DNA from: Rhodocyclaceae bacterium
Lineage (GTDB): Bacteria; Pseudomonadota; Gammaproteobacteria; Burkholderiales; Usitatibacteraceae
Assembly: GCA_020247395.1 (NCBI GenBank)
Contig: JADCJC010000126.1
Location: 1 to 36,252 of the forward strand
Direction: 5' to 3'
Length of the DNA: 36,252 nt
The stretch's first letter is position 1. Every line of letters starts with the position of its first letter. The notes beneath the pieces were generated by a model. That model saw only the letters and a program-made list of their open reading frames with translations, did not search any database and was not told the origin of the DNA. This document shows positions 18,323-29,883 of this stretch, one piece after another. The translations under genes and the position numbers were made by a program.

Positions 18323-19620
18323 GGAGTGCTGCGGGAAGGTGGCGCATTACTGGTGCTCGATTTTTCCAACGTCGCATCCGGGTTTGCGGGTGTATTTACC
18401 GCAATCTTTTCGCCGTCACGCAAGAAACGCACAGTTTTGGGCGGCCCGACGATGACCGATTCGTTTTCGATCGCACCCTTCAAAACTTCAATGTAGGCAT
18501 CATCAGCAATTCCTACCTGGACTTCGCGTTTGACAGCCTTGCCGTCAACGGCGATGAGAATACTGGCCTTACTGTCACCAGTTTTCTTAGCAGAGGCAGG
18601 GGTTTCCGACTTCGCGCTGCCAACCCCCTTATCACTCGTATCAATCTTATCTTTTGCATCCTCATAACGCACCGCTTGCACCGGAACCACCAGGCTTTTG
18701 GGCCCTCCGCTCCTGTTTGTGAAAACTTCTGCGCGACAACTCATGCCGGGTCGAAGCTCAACCCCGTCACTGGGCTGCAAACGAATTTTGATCGGGTAGG
18801 TCTTGCTCTGGCCAGGAAGTTGCCGAGGCGTGATGGCAACTTGTTCAACCAGGCCCGACAGCGATTTCTCGGGGAACGCTGCAGGAACAATCTTGGCTTC
18901 CTGACCTTTGCCAATACGGGCGATATCCGTTTCGTCGATGTTGACCTCTGCATACAGACTCCCCGTGTCGGCGATCACCATCAAACTGGATCCGGCAATG
19001 CTGGTCGCGCTTGGCACTGCCGTTTCGCCAACTTTGATGTTGACCGACGTCACTTTGCCACTGACGGGCGCACGAATTTCGGTTTTTGCTAGGCGCTCCT
19101 GGGCCTGTTTTAGTTGCGCTTCGGTTTGCTTAACCGCTTCTCGGCTAGCGCGCAGTTCAACTACCGCAAGATCGCGCTGTGTCACGAAATCGTCGAACTT
19201 CACTGCCTCGATCATGCCCTGTGAACGCAACGCTTCGTAGCGTTTGTATTTGGCTTCTTGCGCGTCGCTATTGACTTGCTGACGCTTAATGTTCAGCTCA
19301 GCTTGGCGAAGACTCGCTTGGGCTTGGGCGATTTCTGCCCGATAGGTTTCGGGATCGAGTCTTAACAGTATCTGGCCTTCCTTGACCGCATCACCTTCTT
19401 TAACCAGAACTTCTTTCACCCGTCCCACAACCTCAGACGCCAAGGTTATTTGACTCTCATAGATTAGCGTACCCGAGGCCAGGATAGATGGCGTCAGACT
19501 GCGCGGCGAGACTTTCTCCACGTCGACTTTTTTTACGTCATCGCTGCGCAGAATCTTAAGCGTGACTGGCAGGATAACGAGCAGCGCAATGATACTGAGG
19601 ACGATCCATTTTCTTTTCAT
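18319..19620 (-). CDS. MacA-like periplasmic adaptor (HlyD/membrane fusion family)
   Basis: One N-terminal transmembrane anchor (WIVLSIIALLVILPVTL), then lipoyl-type halves around a helical hairpin (YRAEIAQAQASLRQAELNIK to QAQERLAKTEIRAPVSGKV) and beta-barrel domains. This is the protein that bridges an inner-membrane exporter to an outer-membrane channel. The ATG at 19620 (MKRKWIV) follows an AAAGG ribosome site; the frame from 19644 extends back into the YIP1 gene. Odd: a Lys/Ser/Asp-rich low-complexity insert (roughly residues 325-360) and a Ser/Pro-rich tail. No TolC-type gene is in the window. Confidence 0.9.
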   Translation of the reverse strand: MKRKWIVLSIIALLVILPVTLKILRSDDVKKVDVEKVSPRSLTPSILASGTLIYESQITLASEVVGRVKEVLVKEGDAVKEGQILLRLDPETYRAEIAQAQASLRQAELNIKRQQVNSDAQEAKYKRYEALRSQGMIEAVKFDDFVTQRDLAVVELRASREAVKQTEAQLKQAQERLAKTEIRAPVSGKVTSVNIKVGETAVPSATSIAGSSLMVIADTGSLYAEVNIDETDIARIGKGQEAKIVPAAFPEKSLSGLVEQVAITPRQLPGQSKTYPIKIRLQPSDGVELRPGMSCRAEVFTNRSGGPKSLVVPVQAVRYEDAKDKIDTSDKGVGSAKSETPASAKKTGDSKASILIAVDGKAVKREVQVGIADDAYIEVLKGAIENESVIVGPPKTVRFLRDGEKIAVNTPANPDATLEKSSTSNAPPSRSTP

Positions 19621-19633
19621 CCCGACCTTTCCT

Positions 19634-20338
19634 TTATCGCGCAAATACGTACGCGTAAGTCGCCCAACCCGCGTAGATTAGCGCCAGTGGCACGATCACG
19701 ACCAATATGCCGTAGGTTGTCGATCGCTGGGAGAATACTTTTACCCCGACGACGGTCAACCACCAAACATAGGGATTCAGTATGGTGACGGATGACAGCA
19801 GGCCATGCCACTTATGGCCTGCCGGTACGTGGAAGATGAGTTCGTTTAGGGACAATATCGATAACGCATCTGGCGTAATCTGGCCATCGCTTCGCAACAA
19901 AATCACCACCCACATCAACGCCACCGCCAAGATTGCGGGAAAGCCCGACCAACACGCGAGAGCAAACCATTGTTTGAAGTTGACGTCCAGCCGCGTCAAC
20001 TTACCGATGAGCAAGTAGTAGAGCGCTTCGAGCAAACGGACGATTGGGGGTCCGACGGCCGCGCCGATGACGGTAGACCACATCATCATATTCTTCGAAA
20101 GCATGCCCGATGCTTGCTCACGCTGCGCGGCAGTCATTTTTTCGTACTGGGATCCGTTTGAAAGAATCTGATCACGCAGCCACGGAAAATCAACGATTGA
20201 ATAGAACCAAACGAACGTCGCGGCCGTCAGTACGGATATCACAATCAACGGAAACCAAAAGTTCGGCTTTTCCTTGAGAGCCTGAAACGCGGCGGCTGGG
20301 TTGAGAAGGAGCTGCCAGGCAAATTCCAATTTTTTCAT
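19634..20338 (-). CDS. YIP1 family membrane protein
   Basis: 234 residues with about five transmembrane helices, for example FWFPLIVISVLTAATFVWFY, WFALACWSGFPAILAVALMW and YGILVVIVPLALIYAGWATY. The N-terminal LLLNPAAAFQALKEKPNFW is the usual opening of bacterial YIP1-domain proteins. Their role is not established. It is first in a unit with the adaptor (13-bp gap), ATPase and permease, which suggests it assists or regulates that exporter. A consensus -10 box lies 33 bp upstream. Confidence 0.8.
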   Translation of the reverse strand: MKKLEFAWQLLLNPAAAFQALKEKPNFWFPLIVISVLTAATFVWFYSIVDFPWLRDQILSNGSQYEKMTAAQREQASGMLSKNMMMWSTVIGAAVGPPIVRLLEALYYLLIGKLTRLDVNFKQWFALACWSGFPAILAVALMWVVILLRSDGQITPDALSILSLNELIFHVPAGHKWHGLLSSVTILNPYVWWLTVVGVKVFSQRSTTYGILVVIVPLALIYAGWATYAYVFAR

Positions 20339-20655
20339 GACGTCGCGTTAACTAATTGTTACCGTGTGCGATTATAAGCACTCCGCGCACGCTTACTTAC
20401 GAATCGCGATTAGTACCTGCGAAGCGCCGATGGATGCCTGATTGTGCGACGTGAAACACCGCTCGACGCTTTCGAGATGCGAGAAGGCACCCTCGGATAC
20501 ACTGCAATCTTGATCAGGAGCGAGTCGGCGACATGCTCAACGTCCTGCGGAAGTGGAGAGTAAACGCGAAAATCGTTCAGGCCGCCTCCCGGCCAATCGG
20601 CGCGTTCACCGCCGCACGCGCTTTTCAGTCGACTAGCGAGTCAAGCCCTACCGGA
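20339..20655. other. Intergenic stretch upstream of the YIP1-ABC unit
   Basis: 317 bp between the YIP1 start and the GST stop. Apart from the promoter at 20371-20376 no RNA gene, repeat or convincing ORF was recognised. A 75-codon plus-strand frame from 20533 runs into the GST gene in antisense and lacks a well-placed ribosome site. Confidence 0.5.
20371..20376 (-). promoter_or_regulatory. -10 box for the YIP1-ABC exporter unit
   Basis: Perfect TATAAT on the minus strand, 33 bp upstream of the YIP1 ATG, in the context AGTGCTTATAATCG. The region 17 bp further upstream (TAAGTA) is a weak -35. Confidence 0.45.
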
Positions 20656-21267
20656 CTAACTCCCCGGCGGCTTGGTATCGATAAACTCTCGGCGGGCCTC
20701 AATACGCTCGATCCATGCGCGCAAATTTGGGTAGGTTTCGCGCCAATTTATTTCGGGTAGGCGGAACTCAACCCATAGCAATGAACAGGCTAGTGAGATA
20801 TCGCCTAGGGTGTAGGTCTCACCGTGGCAGAACTTGCGATCTCCCATCTCGCGTGCGGCACCTGCAATGCCGCTTTCAACTTTGCCGAGTTGCCGTGCGA
20901 TCCAATCCTGACTTTGCAGTTCAGCGGGGCGTTTACGCTCCAAAAACACCGCGATACCGGCATCGGCAATACCATCACCAAGCGCCTCCCAACGCTTTAC
21001 CATGGCGCGCTCACGACCGCCCTCCGGAATCAAGCGTGATACCGGTGCCACGCCGTCGAGATATTCAACGATGACTCTTGAGTCGTATAAGGTCGTGCCG
21101 TCATCCAACACCAATACGGGAATCTTGGTCAGCGGGTTATACAAACCCACTGTCGTATCAGCTGCCCAAACGTTTTCTTCGTGCCACTCAACATCCAGAT
21201 GTTTTTCCGCAATAACAATTCTGACCTTGCGGCCATAAGGAGTGGTGAGGGATGAAATTAGCTTCAT
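20656..21267 (-). CDS. Glutathione S-transferase family protein
   Basis: 203 residues with an N-terminal thioredoxin-like GST domain (MKLISSLTTPYGRKVRIVIAEK), the glutathione-contacting IPVL and DSRVIVEYLD, and an all-helical C-terminal domain (YTLGDISLACSLLWVEFRL). Most like the YibF/SspA-type bacterial GSTs. The Ser-Leu-Thr-Thr-Pro motif suggests a Ser/Thr rather than Cys active residue. It is divergent from purB. Not the maleylacetoacetate isomerase missing from the homogentisate operon: the SSCSxR-like motif of that family is absent. Confidence 0.85.
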   Translation of the reverse strand: MKLISSLTTPYGRKVRIVIAEKHLDVEWHEENVWAADTTVGLYNPLTKIPVLVLDDGTTLYDSRVIVEYLDGVAPVSRLIPEGGRERAMVKRWEALGDGIADAGIAVFLERKRPAELQSQDWIARQLGKVESGIAGAAREMGDRKFCHGETYTLGDISLACSLLWVEFRLPEINWRETYPNLRAWIERIEARREFIDTKPPGS

Positions 21268-21440
21268 GAAGACTTGTCAAAACATCGGAACATTCCACTT
21301 GAAATTATAACAGTCACCCACTGCGCCTAACACCAACAGGTGGTCAAAAGCGGCCATCAATCACCCGTTTGGCTGATAGGGATGTTCGACGACTTCAGTG
21401 CATTAAGCCCGTGCTAAAGTCTTTTTGTCAGTTAGATTGA

Positions 21441-22832
<1,392 letters not shown>

Positions 22833-22877
22833 ACGCAACAAATGGGCCGACATTCAGCTGACCCAATCGCTTGATAA

Positions 22878-22904
22878 CGGCGGCTCGCGCAACATCAGCC
22901 GCCG
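22878..22904. terminator. Hairpin between purB and leuA
   Basis: CGGCGGCT pairs perfectly with AGCCGCCG across an 11-nt loop, between the convergent purB and leuA stops. No T-tract follows on either strand, so termination activity is uncertain. Confidence 0.4.
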
Positions 22905-22915
22905 ACACCCACAGG

Positions 22916-24451
22916 TTAGCCCACTTGGGGATTCACGCGTGCAAACGTCGTTGTCATCTTGTTCAGCGCGTTTAGATATGCTTTCGCCGAGGCAATGACA
23001 ATGTCGGTATCTGCTCCAATGCCGTTGACCACCCTGCCGCCTTTGGTCAGACGCACCGTTACCTCACCTTGGCTATCCGTGCCCTCGGTGACATTGTTTA
23101 CCGAGTAAAGAAGCAATTCTGATTCACTCTTCAGCACGGATTCGAGCGCCTTAAAGGTTGCATCAACCGGCCCCGCGCCGTTGGCCTCACACTTCACCTC
23201 CCGGCCCTGGTCAGTGATGGTGAGCTTCGCATAAGGCGATTCGCCGGTCTCAACGTGGGCCGTGAGTGAGACAAGATGGTACTGCTCAATCTCCGGCGTG
23301 ACCGCTTCATCGGAGACGATGGCGTGAAGGTCTTCGTCAAAGATATCCGTCTTCTTATCCGCCAACTCCTTGAACTTCTTAAATGCCGAGTTCAGCGCCA
23401 CTTCCGATTCGAGCTCGATACCTAACTCCTTTAATCGCTCGCGGAATGCGGAGCGCCCCGAGAGTTTGCCCAATGTGAGGCGGTTGTTGTGCCAGCCGAC
23501 ATCTTGGGCACGCATGATTTCGTAGGTTTCACGATGTTTCAAAACACCGTCTTGATGGATGCCCGATTCATGGGCAAAAGCATTTGCGCCAACCACCGCC
23601 TTATTCGGCTGAACGGGATATCCGGTAATTGTCGAAACCAGCTTTGAGGCCGGAACAATCTGTGTCGCATCAATTTGCGTCTCCACACCAAAGTAGTCTT
23701 TTCTAGTTTGGATAGCCATGACGATTTCTTCGAGCGCCGCGTTACCAGCGCGCTCGCCTAAACCGTTAATCGTGCATTCAACCTGACGTGCGCCGGCCTT
23801 GACCGCCGCCAGTGAATTCGCCACCGCCATGCCGAGATCGTTGTGGCAGTGTGTAGACCAAACCACTTGATCAGCGTTTGGCACGCGCTCCAATAACGTT
23901 TTGAAGCGTTCAGCCCACAGTTCTGGAATGCTATAGCCCACCGTGTCAGGCACGTTGACGGTTTTTGCGCCAGCCTTGATGACGGCCTCAAACACACGGC
24001 AAAGAAAATCCATCTCGCTGCGGACGGCGTCTTCGGCAGAAAATTCCACGTCATCGGTAAAGGTGCGGGCAAACTTCACAGCGTCGATCGCTCCCTGCAA
24101 AACTTGGTCCGGGCTCATGCGTAACTTGTGCTGCATATGGATCGGCGAGGTCGCGATAAAGGTATGAATGCGTCCCCGTGCCGCCGGCTTGATCGCATCG
24201 CCAGCCTTTTGAATGTCCCCCACTTGGGCACGGGCAAGTGAACAAACCGTTGAATCTTTAACCGCAGTGGCGACGGCGTGAATCGCCTCAAAGTCACCCT
24301 GGCTCGCCGCTGCAAATCCGGCCTCAATCACGTCAACCCGCATTTTCTCAAGTTGTTTGCCGATGCGTACCTTTTCTTCCTTTGTCATTGACGCGCCTGG
24401 GCTTTGCTCACCATCACGCATCGTAGTGTCAAAAATAATCAAGTGTTCCAT
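22916..24451 (-). CDS. leuA: 2-Isopropylmalate synthase
   Basis: Condenses acetyl-CoA with 2-ketoisovalerate, the first step of leucine synthesis. 511 residues. The catalytic barrel has [16 protein letters not shown] at the N-terminus and the metal ligands His201 and His203 in [24 protein letters not shown] closes the barrel. The C-terminal LeuA dimer (leucine-sensing) domain ends around [11 protein letters not shown], so feedback inhibition is expected. GGAG lies just upstream of the ATG, next to a small GCGCC-GGTGA-GGCGC hairpin that could affect initiation. A Leu-rich short ORF precedes it. Confidence 0.97.
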   Translation of the reverse strand: MEHLIIFDTTMRDGEQSPGASMTKEEKVRIGKQLEKMRVDVIEAGFAAASQGDFEAIHAVATAVKDSTVCSLARAQVGDIQKAGDAIKPAARGRIHTFIATSPIHMQHKLRMSPDQVLQGAIDAVKFARTFTDDVEFSAEDAVRSEMDFLCRVFEAVIKAGAKTVNVPDTVGYSIPELWAERFKTLLERVPNADQVVWSTHCHNDLGMAVANSLAAVKAGARQVECTINGLGERAGNAALEEIVMAIQTRKDYFGVETQIDATQIVPASKLVSTITGYPVQPNKAVVGANAFAHESGIHQDGVLKHRETYEIMRAQDVGWHNNRLTLGKLSGRSAFRERLKELGIELESEVALNSAFKKFKELADKKTDIFDEDLHAIVSDEAVTPEIEQYHLVSLTAHVETGESPYAKLTITDQGREVKCEANGAGPVDATFKALESVLKSESELLLYSVNNVTEGTDSQGEVTVRLTKGGRVVNGIGADTDIVIASAKAYLNALNKMTTTFARVNPQVG

Positions 24452-24558
24452 GGTTTTGCTCCGCGCCTCACCGGCGCTTAGTTAACGTCAAAAGACAAAC
24501 ATATTCTCTCTCGCCAGATTGTGGCGGACGAAAATCTACTTGGCAGGAGGGAGTTGGG

Positions 24559-24690
24559 TTATTTTTGCGCGGGGAGCGCAAGCAGTAGACTGCGGGGCAG
24601 CAGCGATGTGCACAACAATGGCAATACACGCAACGCTACCCGGCCCGAGGAGGCGCACGCCAGTTGCTGAGTTGTTCGAGACAAATTCAT
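24559..24690 (-). CDS. Candidate leucine-rich leader peptide for leuA
   Basis: A 43-codon ORF 107 bp upstream of leuA, same strand, begins MNLSRTTQQLACASSG and contains 12 leucines, concentrated in the second half (VLPLLC, SLLPRSLLLALP). A leucine-rich peptide before leuA is what transcription attenuation would need. No ribosome site precedes the ATG; instead a -10 box (TATATT) ends six bases before it, so the transcript could start at the A of the ATG and be leaderless. Between the ORF and leuA only a short stem (CGCCA/TGGCG) and the GCGCC/GGCGC hairpin are seen, no classical terminator. Could be chance; codon choice does not settle it. Confidence 0.4.
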   Translation of the reverse strand: MNLSRTTQQLACASSGRVALRVLPLLCTSLLPRSLLLALPAQK

Positions 24691-24696
24691 GTTTTC

Positions 24697-24725
24697 AATA
24701 TAGCGCGTTGGACGAGGGCGCGCAA
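24697..24725 (-). promoter_or_regulatory. Candidate leuA promoter
   Basis: Minus strand: -35 TTGCGC (24720-24725), exactly 17 bp, then -10 TATATT (24697-24702). The predicted start falls on the ATG of the Leu-rich ORF, giving a leader of about 240 nt before leuA. Three of six -35 bases and five of six -10 bases match consensus. Confidence 0.45.
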
Positions 24726-24734
24726 CCGAAGCCA

Positions 24735-25529
24735 CTACTCAGCAGGCGTTTTGGACTTGCCGGGATTCGCAGGATTGTTGGGCGAGCGAATCGCCCGCAT
24801 TGCCCAGATAACATAACCAGACAATGCATAACAAAGAAACAGTCCGAACAAAACATGCGAAGGCTGAATCGATATCAATAAATATCCCACCACAATGGCC
24901 GGAATCACCCAAAACGGTACACTACGCCGCAGGTTGAAATCCTTGCCGCTATAGTACGGGACGGTGGAGATCATGGTGACACCGGCAAACACCGCCATCA
25001 CCCAAGCAACCCAGCGAACATCACCGCCACTGACTTGCCATTCGTTGAGCACCCAGATCAATCCCGCCATTAGGCAGGCGGCGGCAGGACTCGGCAGCCC
25101 TTGGAAAAAGCGTTTGTCGACAACGCCAAGATTGGTGTTGAAGCGCGCAAGCCGCAGTGCCGCACAAACACAGTAGATGAAGGCCCCTATCCAGCCCCAT
25201 TTTCCGAGGGGTTGCAATGCCCAGGCATACATCACGAGTGCCGGAGCAGCGCCAAAGGAGACCATGTCAGATAACGAATCGAGTTGCGCGCCGAACTCGC
25301 TGGTGGTACGCGTCATACGCGCCACGCGACCATCAAGGCCGTCGAGCACCATCGCGACAAAAATGGCAATACAGGCAACCTCAAACTTTCCGTCCATCCC
25401 CTGTACGATCGCGTAGAACCCTGCAAACAACGAAGCCGACGTGAACAGATTCGGCAATACGTAGATGCCCTTACGGCGGCGCTCCGGATCGAGCAGCCCT
25501 TTTTTCAGGCGCGGAATGGGTGAATTCAT
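24735..25529 (-). CDS. pssA: CDP-diacylglycerol-serine O-phosphatidyltransferase
   Basis: Integral membrane enzyme making phosphatidylserine from CDP-diacylglycerol and serine. The CDP-alcohol phosphotransferase motif is present: DGLDGRVARMTRTTSEFG followed by QLDSLSDMVSFG. Several helices follow (PLGKWGWIGAFIYCVCAALR, VAWVMAVFAGVTMI). The ATG at 25529 (MNSPIPRLKKGLLDPERRRK) is preferred; the frame from 25589 overlaps psd. Psd, the next enzyme of the pathway, is encoded 22 bp upstream. Confidence 0.94.
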   Translation of the reverse strand: MNSPIPRLKKGLLDPERRRKGIYVLPNLFTSASLFAGFYAIVQGMDGKFEVACIAIFVAMVLDGLDGRVARMTRTTSEFGAQLDSLSDMVSFGAAPALVMYAWALQPLGKWGWIGAFIYCVCAALRLARFNTNLGVVDKRFFQGLPSPAAACLMAGLIWVLNEWQVSGGDVRWVAWVMAVFAGVTMISTVPYYSGKDFNLRRSVPFWVIPAIVVGYLLISIQPSHVLFGLFLCYALSGYVIWAMRAIRSPNNPANPGKSKTPAE

Positions 25530-25551
25530 CAGCGTATTGTAATCCGAGGCA

Positions 25552-26409
25552 TTAGGTAGCGCCGCTCGGTGCCGTACCCATTGCCTCACCCATCAAAATC
25601 GAACCGGTCGGCAACCACGCTGGATTGAAGCCAATTGCGCCTTTTGGAAACAATAACACAACGGTCGATCCGAGCAGGAAGCGCCCCATTTCGGCACCGC
25701 GTTGCAATGCAATTCGCTCACCATCGTAACGCCACTCGCGCATGGCACCCGACCGTGGCGGATTCACCACCCCATGCCACACCGTTGCCATGCTGCCCAC
25801 AATGGTGGCACCGACCAGCACCAACACAAACGGCCCGAATGACGAATCAAAAACACACACCACCCGCTCATTGCGCGCAAACAGTCCCGGCACTGCCCTT
25901 GCCGTGGTCGGATTTACGGAAAACAAATCTCCCGGCACGTAGATCATTCGTCTTAACACGCCGTCATGCGGCATGTGGATTCGATGATAGTCCTTAGGAC
26001 TTAGATAGAGTGTTGCGAAACTGCCATCTTGAAACCCGCGAGCGAGCGATGCATCACCACCGACCAGCGCAGTTGTCGTATAACGATGCCCCTTGGCCTG
26101 AAAGATTTGATCGTTCTCAATCGCCCCAAACTGGCTAATCGCGCCGTCGACTGGGCAAATAAACTCTGCCGCGGCGAGCGGCCTTGCGCCATCGCGTAAT
26201 GGTCGGGTAAAGAACTCGTTGAATGTCGAGTAACTTGCAATGTCCGGATTGGCGGCTTCAGCCATGTTTACCCGGTAGCGTCGGACAAACCATTTGATGA
26301 TCGACGTGGTAGCTGAGCCTAACCTGGCACCCGCGCACTTGCCAGCCAGCACGGTCAATGCCTGTTTTGGTAGCAAATACTGCAGGGAAACGTTGAGATG
26401 ATCGCGCAC
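25552..26409 (-). CDS. psd: Phosphatidylserine decarboxylase proenzyme
   Basis: Converts phosphatidylserine to phosphatidylethanolamine. The LGST motif (Ser248) is where self-cleavage would make the pyruvoyl group; Asp in CPVDGAISQFG and His in YHRIHMPHDG complete the proteolytic triad. 285 residues with start GTG 26409 (RDHLNVSLQYLLPKQALT), which matches betaproteobacterial homologues. Upstream, a terminator separates it from ilvC, so psd-pssA probably rely on read-through or their own promoter. Confidence 0.94.
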   Translation of the reverse strand: MRDHLNVSLQYLLPKQALTVLAGKCAGARLGSATTSIIKWFVRRYRVNMAEAANPDIASYSTFNEFFTRPLRDGARPLAAAEFICPVDGAISQFGAIENDQIFQAKGHRYTTTALVGGDASLARGFQDGSFATLYLSPKDYHRIHMPHDGVLRRMIYVPGDLFSVNPTTARAVPGLFARNERVVCVFDSSFGPFVLVLVGATIVGSMATVWHGVVNPPRSGAMREWRYDGERIALQRGAEMGRFLLGSTVVLLFPKGAIGFNPAWLPTGSILMGEAMGTAPSGAT

Positions 26410-26465
26410 AGTAGCTTCGAAAATGGGGGGCGGTTTCCGGCGGCTGCAACCAGTGGCTGCGTGAC

Positions 26466-26497
26466 CGGTAAAAGTGAAACGGGCGCCTCGCGCCCGT
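26466..26497 (-). terminator. Rho-independent terminator after ilvC
   Basis: Minus strand: perfect 8-bp stem ACGGGCGC/GCGCCCGT with a 3-nt loop, followed by TTTCACTTTT. It lies about 20 bp past the ilvC stop and would end or attenuate the ilvI-ilvH-ilvC transcript before psd. Confidence 0.75.
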
Positions 26498-26517
26498 CTC
26501 TGTGGGGCCTGATGAAT

Positions 26518-27546
<1,029 letters not shown>

Positions 27547-27630
27547 TTAGTCGAGAACAATTTTATTTGCGTGTTTCACATGCGGAAATCCTGCACTGCT
27601 CACCGCCTAGTGTGGGGCACACAATCTCAA

Positions 27631-28125
27631 TCATGAAGCTTTGACGATCCATTCGCCACGGCCCAGTCCGCACGCCCCAGTCCGGACTGTTTCAAGTACG
27701 AGCGCACGATCAATCGCCTCAAGAAACGCGTCTAGCTTATCGCCGGTGCCGGTCAGTTCAATAACGTAGGTCTTCTCGGTAAGATCAATTACCCGCGCAC
27801 GAAAAATATCAGCGGTACGTTTGAGCTCGTCGCGGTCTTTGCCAACCGCGCGCAATTTCACCAACATTAGCTCACGTTCGACGTGTTTGCCTTCATTCAA
27901 ATCGACTATCTTCACCACGTCAACCAGCTTGTTCACCTGCTTGGTGATTTGTTCAATCACATCATCAGAACCAGTCGTGACAATCGTCATTCGAGATAGG
28001 GTTGCGTCTTCTGTAGGTGCAACTGTCAACGATTCGATATTGTATCCACGCGCCGAAAACAGCCCGGCGACCCGTGATAACGCCCCTGCTTCGTTTTCCA
28101 GCAATAGAGAAAGAATGTGGCGCAT
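27631..28125 (-). CDS. ilvH: Acetolactate synthase small (regulatory) subunit
   Basis: 164 residues: an N-terminal ACT domain (MRHILSLLLENEAGALSRVAG, GYNIESLTVAPTED) that senses valine, and a C-terminal domain (VIELTGTGDKLDAFLEAI). It binds and activates the large subunit encoded 3 bp upstream. Length and sequence are normal for the IlvH type. Confidence 0.96.
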   Translation of the reverse strand: MRHILSLLLENEAGALSRVAGLFSARGYNIESLTVAPTEDATLSRMTIVTTGSDDVIEQITKQVNKLVDVVKIVDLNEGKHVERELMLVKLRAVGKDRDELKRTADIFRARVIDLTEKTYVIELTGTGDKLDAFLEAIDRALVLETVRTGACGLGRGEWIVKAS

Positions 28126-28128
28126 CGC

Positions 28129-29883
28129 TTATAGGTCCTCTGCAAGAATCATCTCCGAGATGCCCTTGCCACCAGGCACCATCGGGAATACATTTTCTGT
28201 TTGATCCGTTTGGAAGTCCAAAAACACCAAGCGATCTTTCATCGCGAACGCATCCCTGAGCGCACCTTCAACGTCACCCGGCTTTTCAACTTTCATCCCG
28301 ACGTGTCCGTACGCTTCGGCCAATTTCACGAAATCAGGCAGCGCCTCCATATAACTTTCCGCATGACGATTCCCGTGAAAAAATTCCTGCCATTGACGAA
28401 CCATTCCGAGATAACGATTGTTTAGCAGGATGACTTTGATCGGCAACCCATATTGCTTGCAGGTCGATAGTTCCTGAATATTCATCTGGATTGACCCCTC
28501 GCCGGTGATGCAGGCGACATCCGCGTCGGGAAACGCAAACTTACAACCCATTGCATACGGCAGTCCAACACCCATGGTGCCAAGTCCGCCGGAGTTAATC
28601 CAGCGGCGCGGCTTGTCGAATCCGTAGTACTGGGCGGCCCACATTTGATGCTGGCCCACATCTGAAGTGACATAGGCGTCGCCCTTGGTCACTTCCCACA
28701 GCTTTTGCACCACGTACTGCGGCTTGATGATGCTGTCGGATTGTTTGAACTTCAGACAGTCCTTGGCGCGCCATTCCTCGATTTGCTTCCACCATGCAGC
28801 AATGTTTCCCGGCTTCTGTTCCGCGTTCTGCAGTTGACTGATCAAATCGTCGAGCACATCTTTGATATTGCCGACAATCGGCACGTCGACCTTTACGCGT
28901 TTGGAGATCGACGATGGATCGATGTCAATGTGAATGATTTTTCGCGTCGGATTGCCGGCGTTAAAGTGTGTCGGATTGCCGATCACGCGATCATCAAATC
29001 GCGCCCCAATCGCAATCAACACATCACAGTTCTGCATCGCCATATTGGCTTCCACGGTACCGTGCATACCGAGCATGCCGACGAATTGTTTGTCAGTCGA
29101 CGGATAAGCACCGAGCCCCATTAAGGTGTTGGTACAGGGGTAGCCCAACATTCGAACCAGAGCCGTCACTTCCGCCGAGGCGTTACCGAGAATCGCGCCG
29201 CCACCGACGTAGATCATCGGGCGGTCTGCGGACAGCAACATTTGCATGGCTTTCTTGATCTGTCCGCTATGGCCCTTGTTGGTCGGACGGTAGGAACGCA
29301 TTTCCACCGTCGCCGGATAGTGAAATGGTGCCTTTGCCATGGAAACGTCTTTGGGAATATCAACCACTACCGGGCCCGGTCGGCCGGTCGTTGCAATGAA
29401 GAATGCTTTCTTGATGGTCTCTGCAAGTTCGCCGACATCTTTGACCAAGAAATTATGTTTTACACATGGTCGCGTAATGCCTACGGTGTCACACTCTTGA
29501 AACGCATCTTGTCCAATAGCGTAAGTTGGAACCTGCCCGGTGATGATGACCATCGGAATTGAATCCATGAAGGCAGTGGCGATGCCGGTAACGGCGTTGG
29601 TGACACCGGGGCCGGACGTGACCAGGGCAACGCCGGGACGGCCGGTGGCACGCGCATACGCGTCGGCAGCATGAACGGCCGCTTGTTCGTGGCGCACAAG
29701 TACGTGTTTGAAATTGTTTTGTTTATGGATCTCGTCATAAATCACGAGGACCGCGCCGCCAGGGTAGCCGAATACAAATTCGACCCCCTCGGCTTTCATC
29801 GCGTGACAGACAATTTCTGCGCCGCTCAAGAGGTTGCTGGAGGCCTCGGTTGAGGCGGATTGTGGAGCATCCGAGAGTTTCAT
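28129..29883 (-). CDS. ilvI: Acetolactate synthase large subunit, biosynthetic
   Basis: ThDP enzyme making acetolactate and acetohydroxybutyrate. 584 residues with start ATG 29883 (MKLSDAPQSAS); the frame stays open to 30060 but the extension is unconserved. Catalytic Glu65 in VRHEQAAVHAADAYAR, substrate loop FGYPGGAV, FAD region, and ThDP motif GEGSIQMNIQELST ending in LLNN (Glu in place of the usual Asp of GDGS). It pairs with ilvH. The upstream leader shows no valine- or leucine-rich peptide, unlike leuA. Confidence 0.96.
   Translation of the reverse strand: MKLSDAPQSASTEASSNLLSGAEIVCHAMKAEGVEFVFGYPGGAVLVIYDEIHKQNNFKHVLVRHEQAAVHAADAYARATGRPGVALVTSGPGVTNAVTGIATAFMDSIPMVIITGQVPTYAIGQDAFQECDTVGITRPCVKHNFLVKDVGELAETIKKAFFIATTGRPGPVVVDIPKDVSMAKAPFHYPATVEMRSYRPTNKGHSGQIKKAMQMLLSADRPMIYVGGGAILGNASAEVTALVRMLGYPCTNTLMGLGAYPSTDKQFVGMLGMHGTVEANMAMQNCDVLIAIGARFDDRVIGNPTHFNAGNPTRKIIHIDIDPSSISKRVKVDVPIVGNIKDVLDDLISQLQNAEQKPGNIAAWWKQIEEWRAKDCLKFKQSDSIIKPQYVVQKLWEVTKGDAYVTSDVGQHQMWAAQYYGFDKPRRWINSGGLGTMGVGLPYAMGCKFAFPDADVACITGEGSIQMNIQELSTCKQYGLPIKVILLNNRYLGMVRQWQEFFHGNRHAESYMEALPDFVKLAEAYGHVGMKVEKPGDVEGALRDAFAMKDRLVFLDFQTDQTENVFPMVPGGKGISEMILAEDL

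Noticed and set aside
20533-20760. 75-codon plus-strand ORF upstream of the GST stop
   Set aside because: It runs antisense into the GST gene, has no well-spaced ribosome site and no recognisable protein pattern.
20656-21267. GST as the missing maleylacetoacetate isomerase
   Set aside because: The SSCSxR-type active-site motif of that family is absent and the gene lies apart from the homogentisate operon, beside purB.
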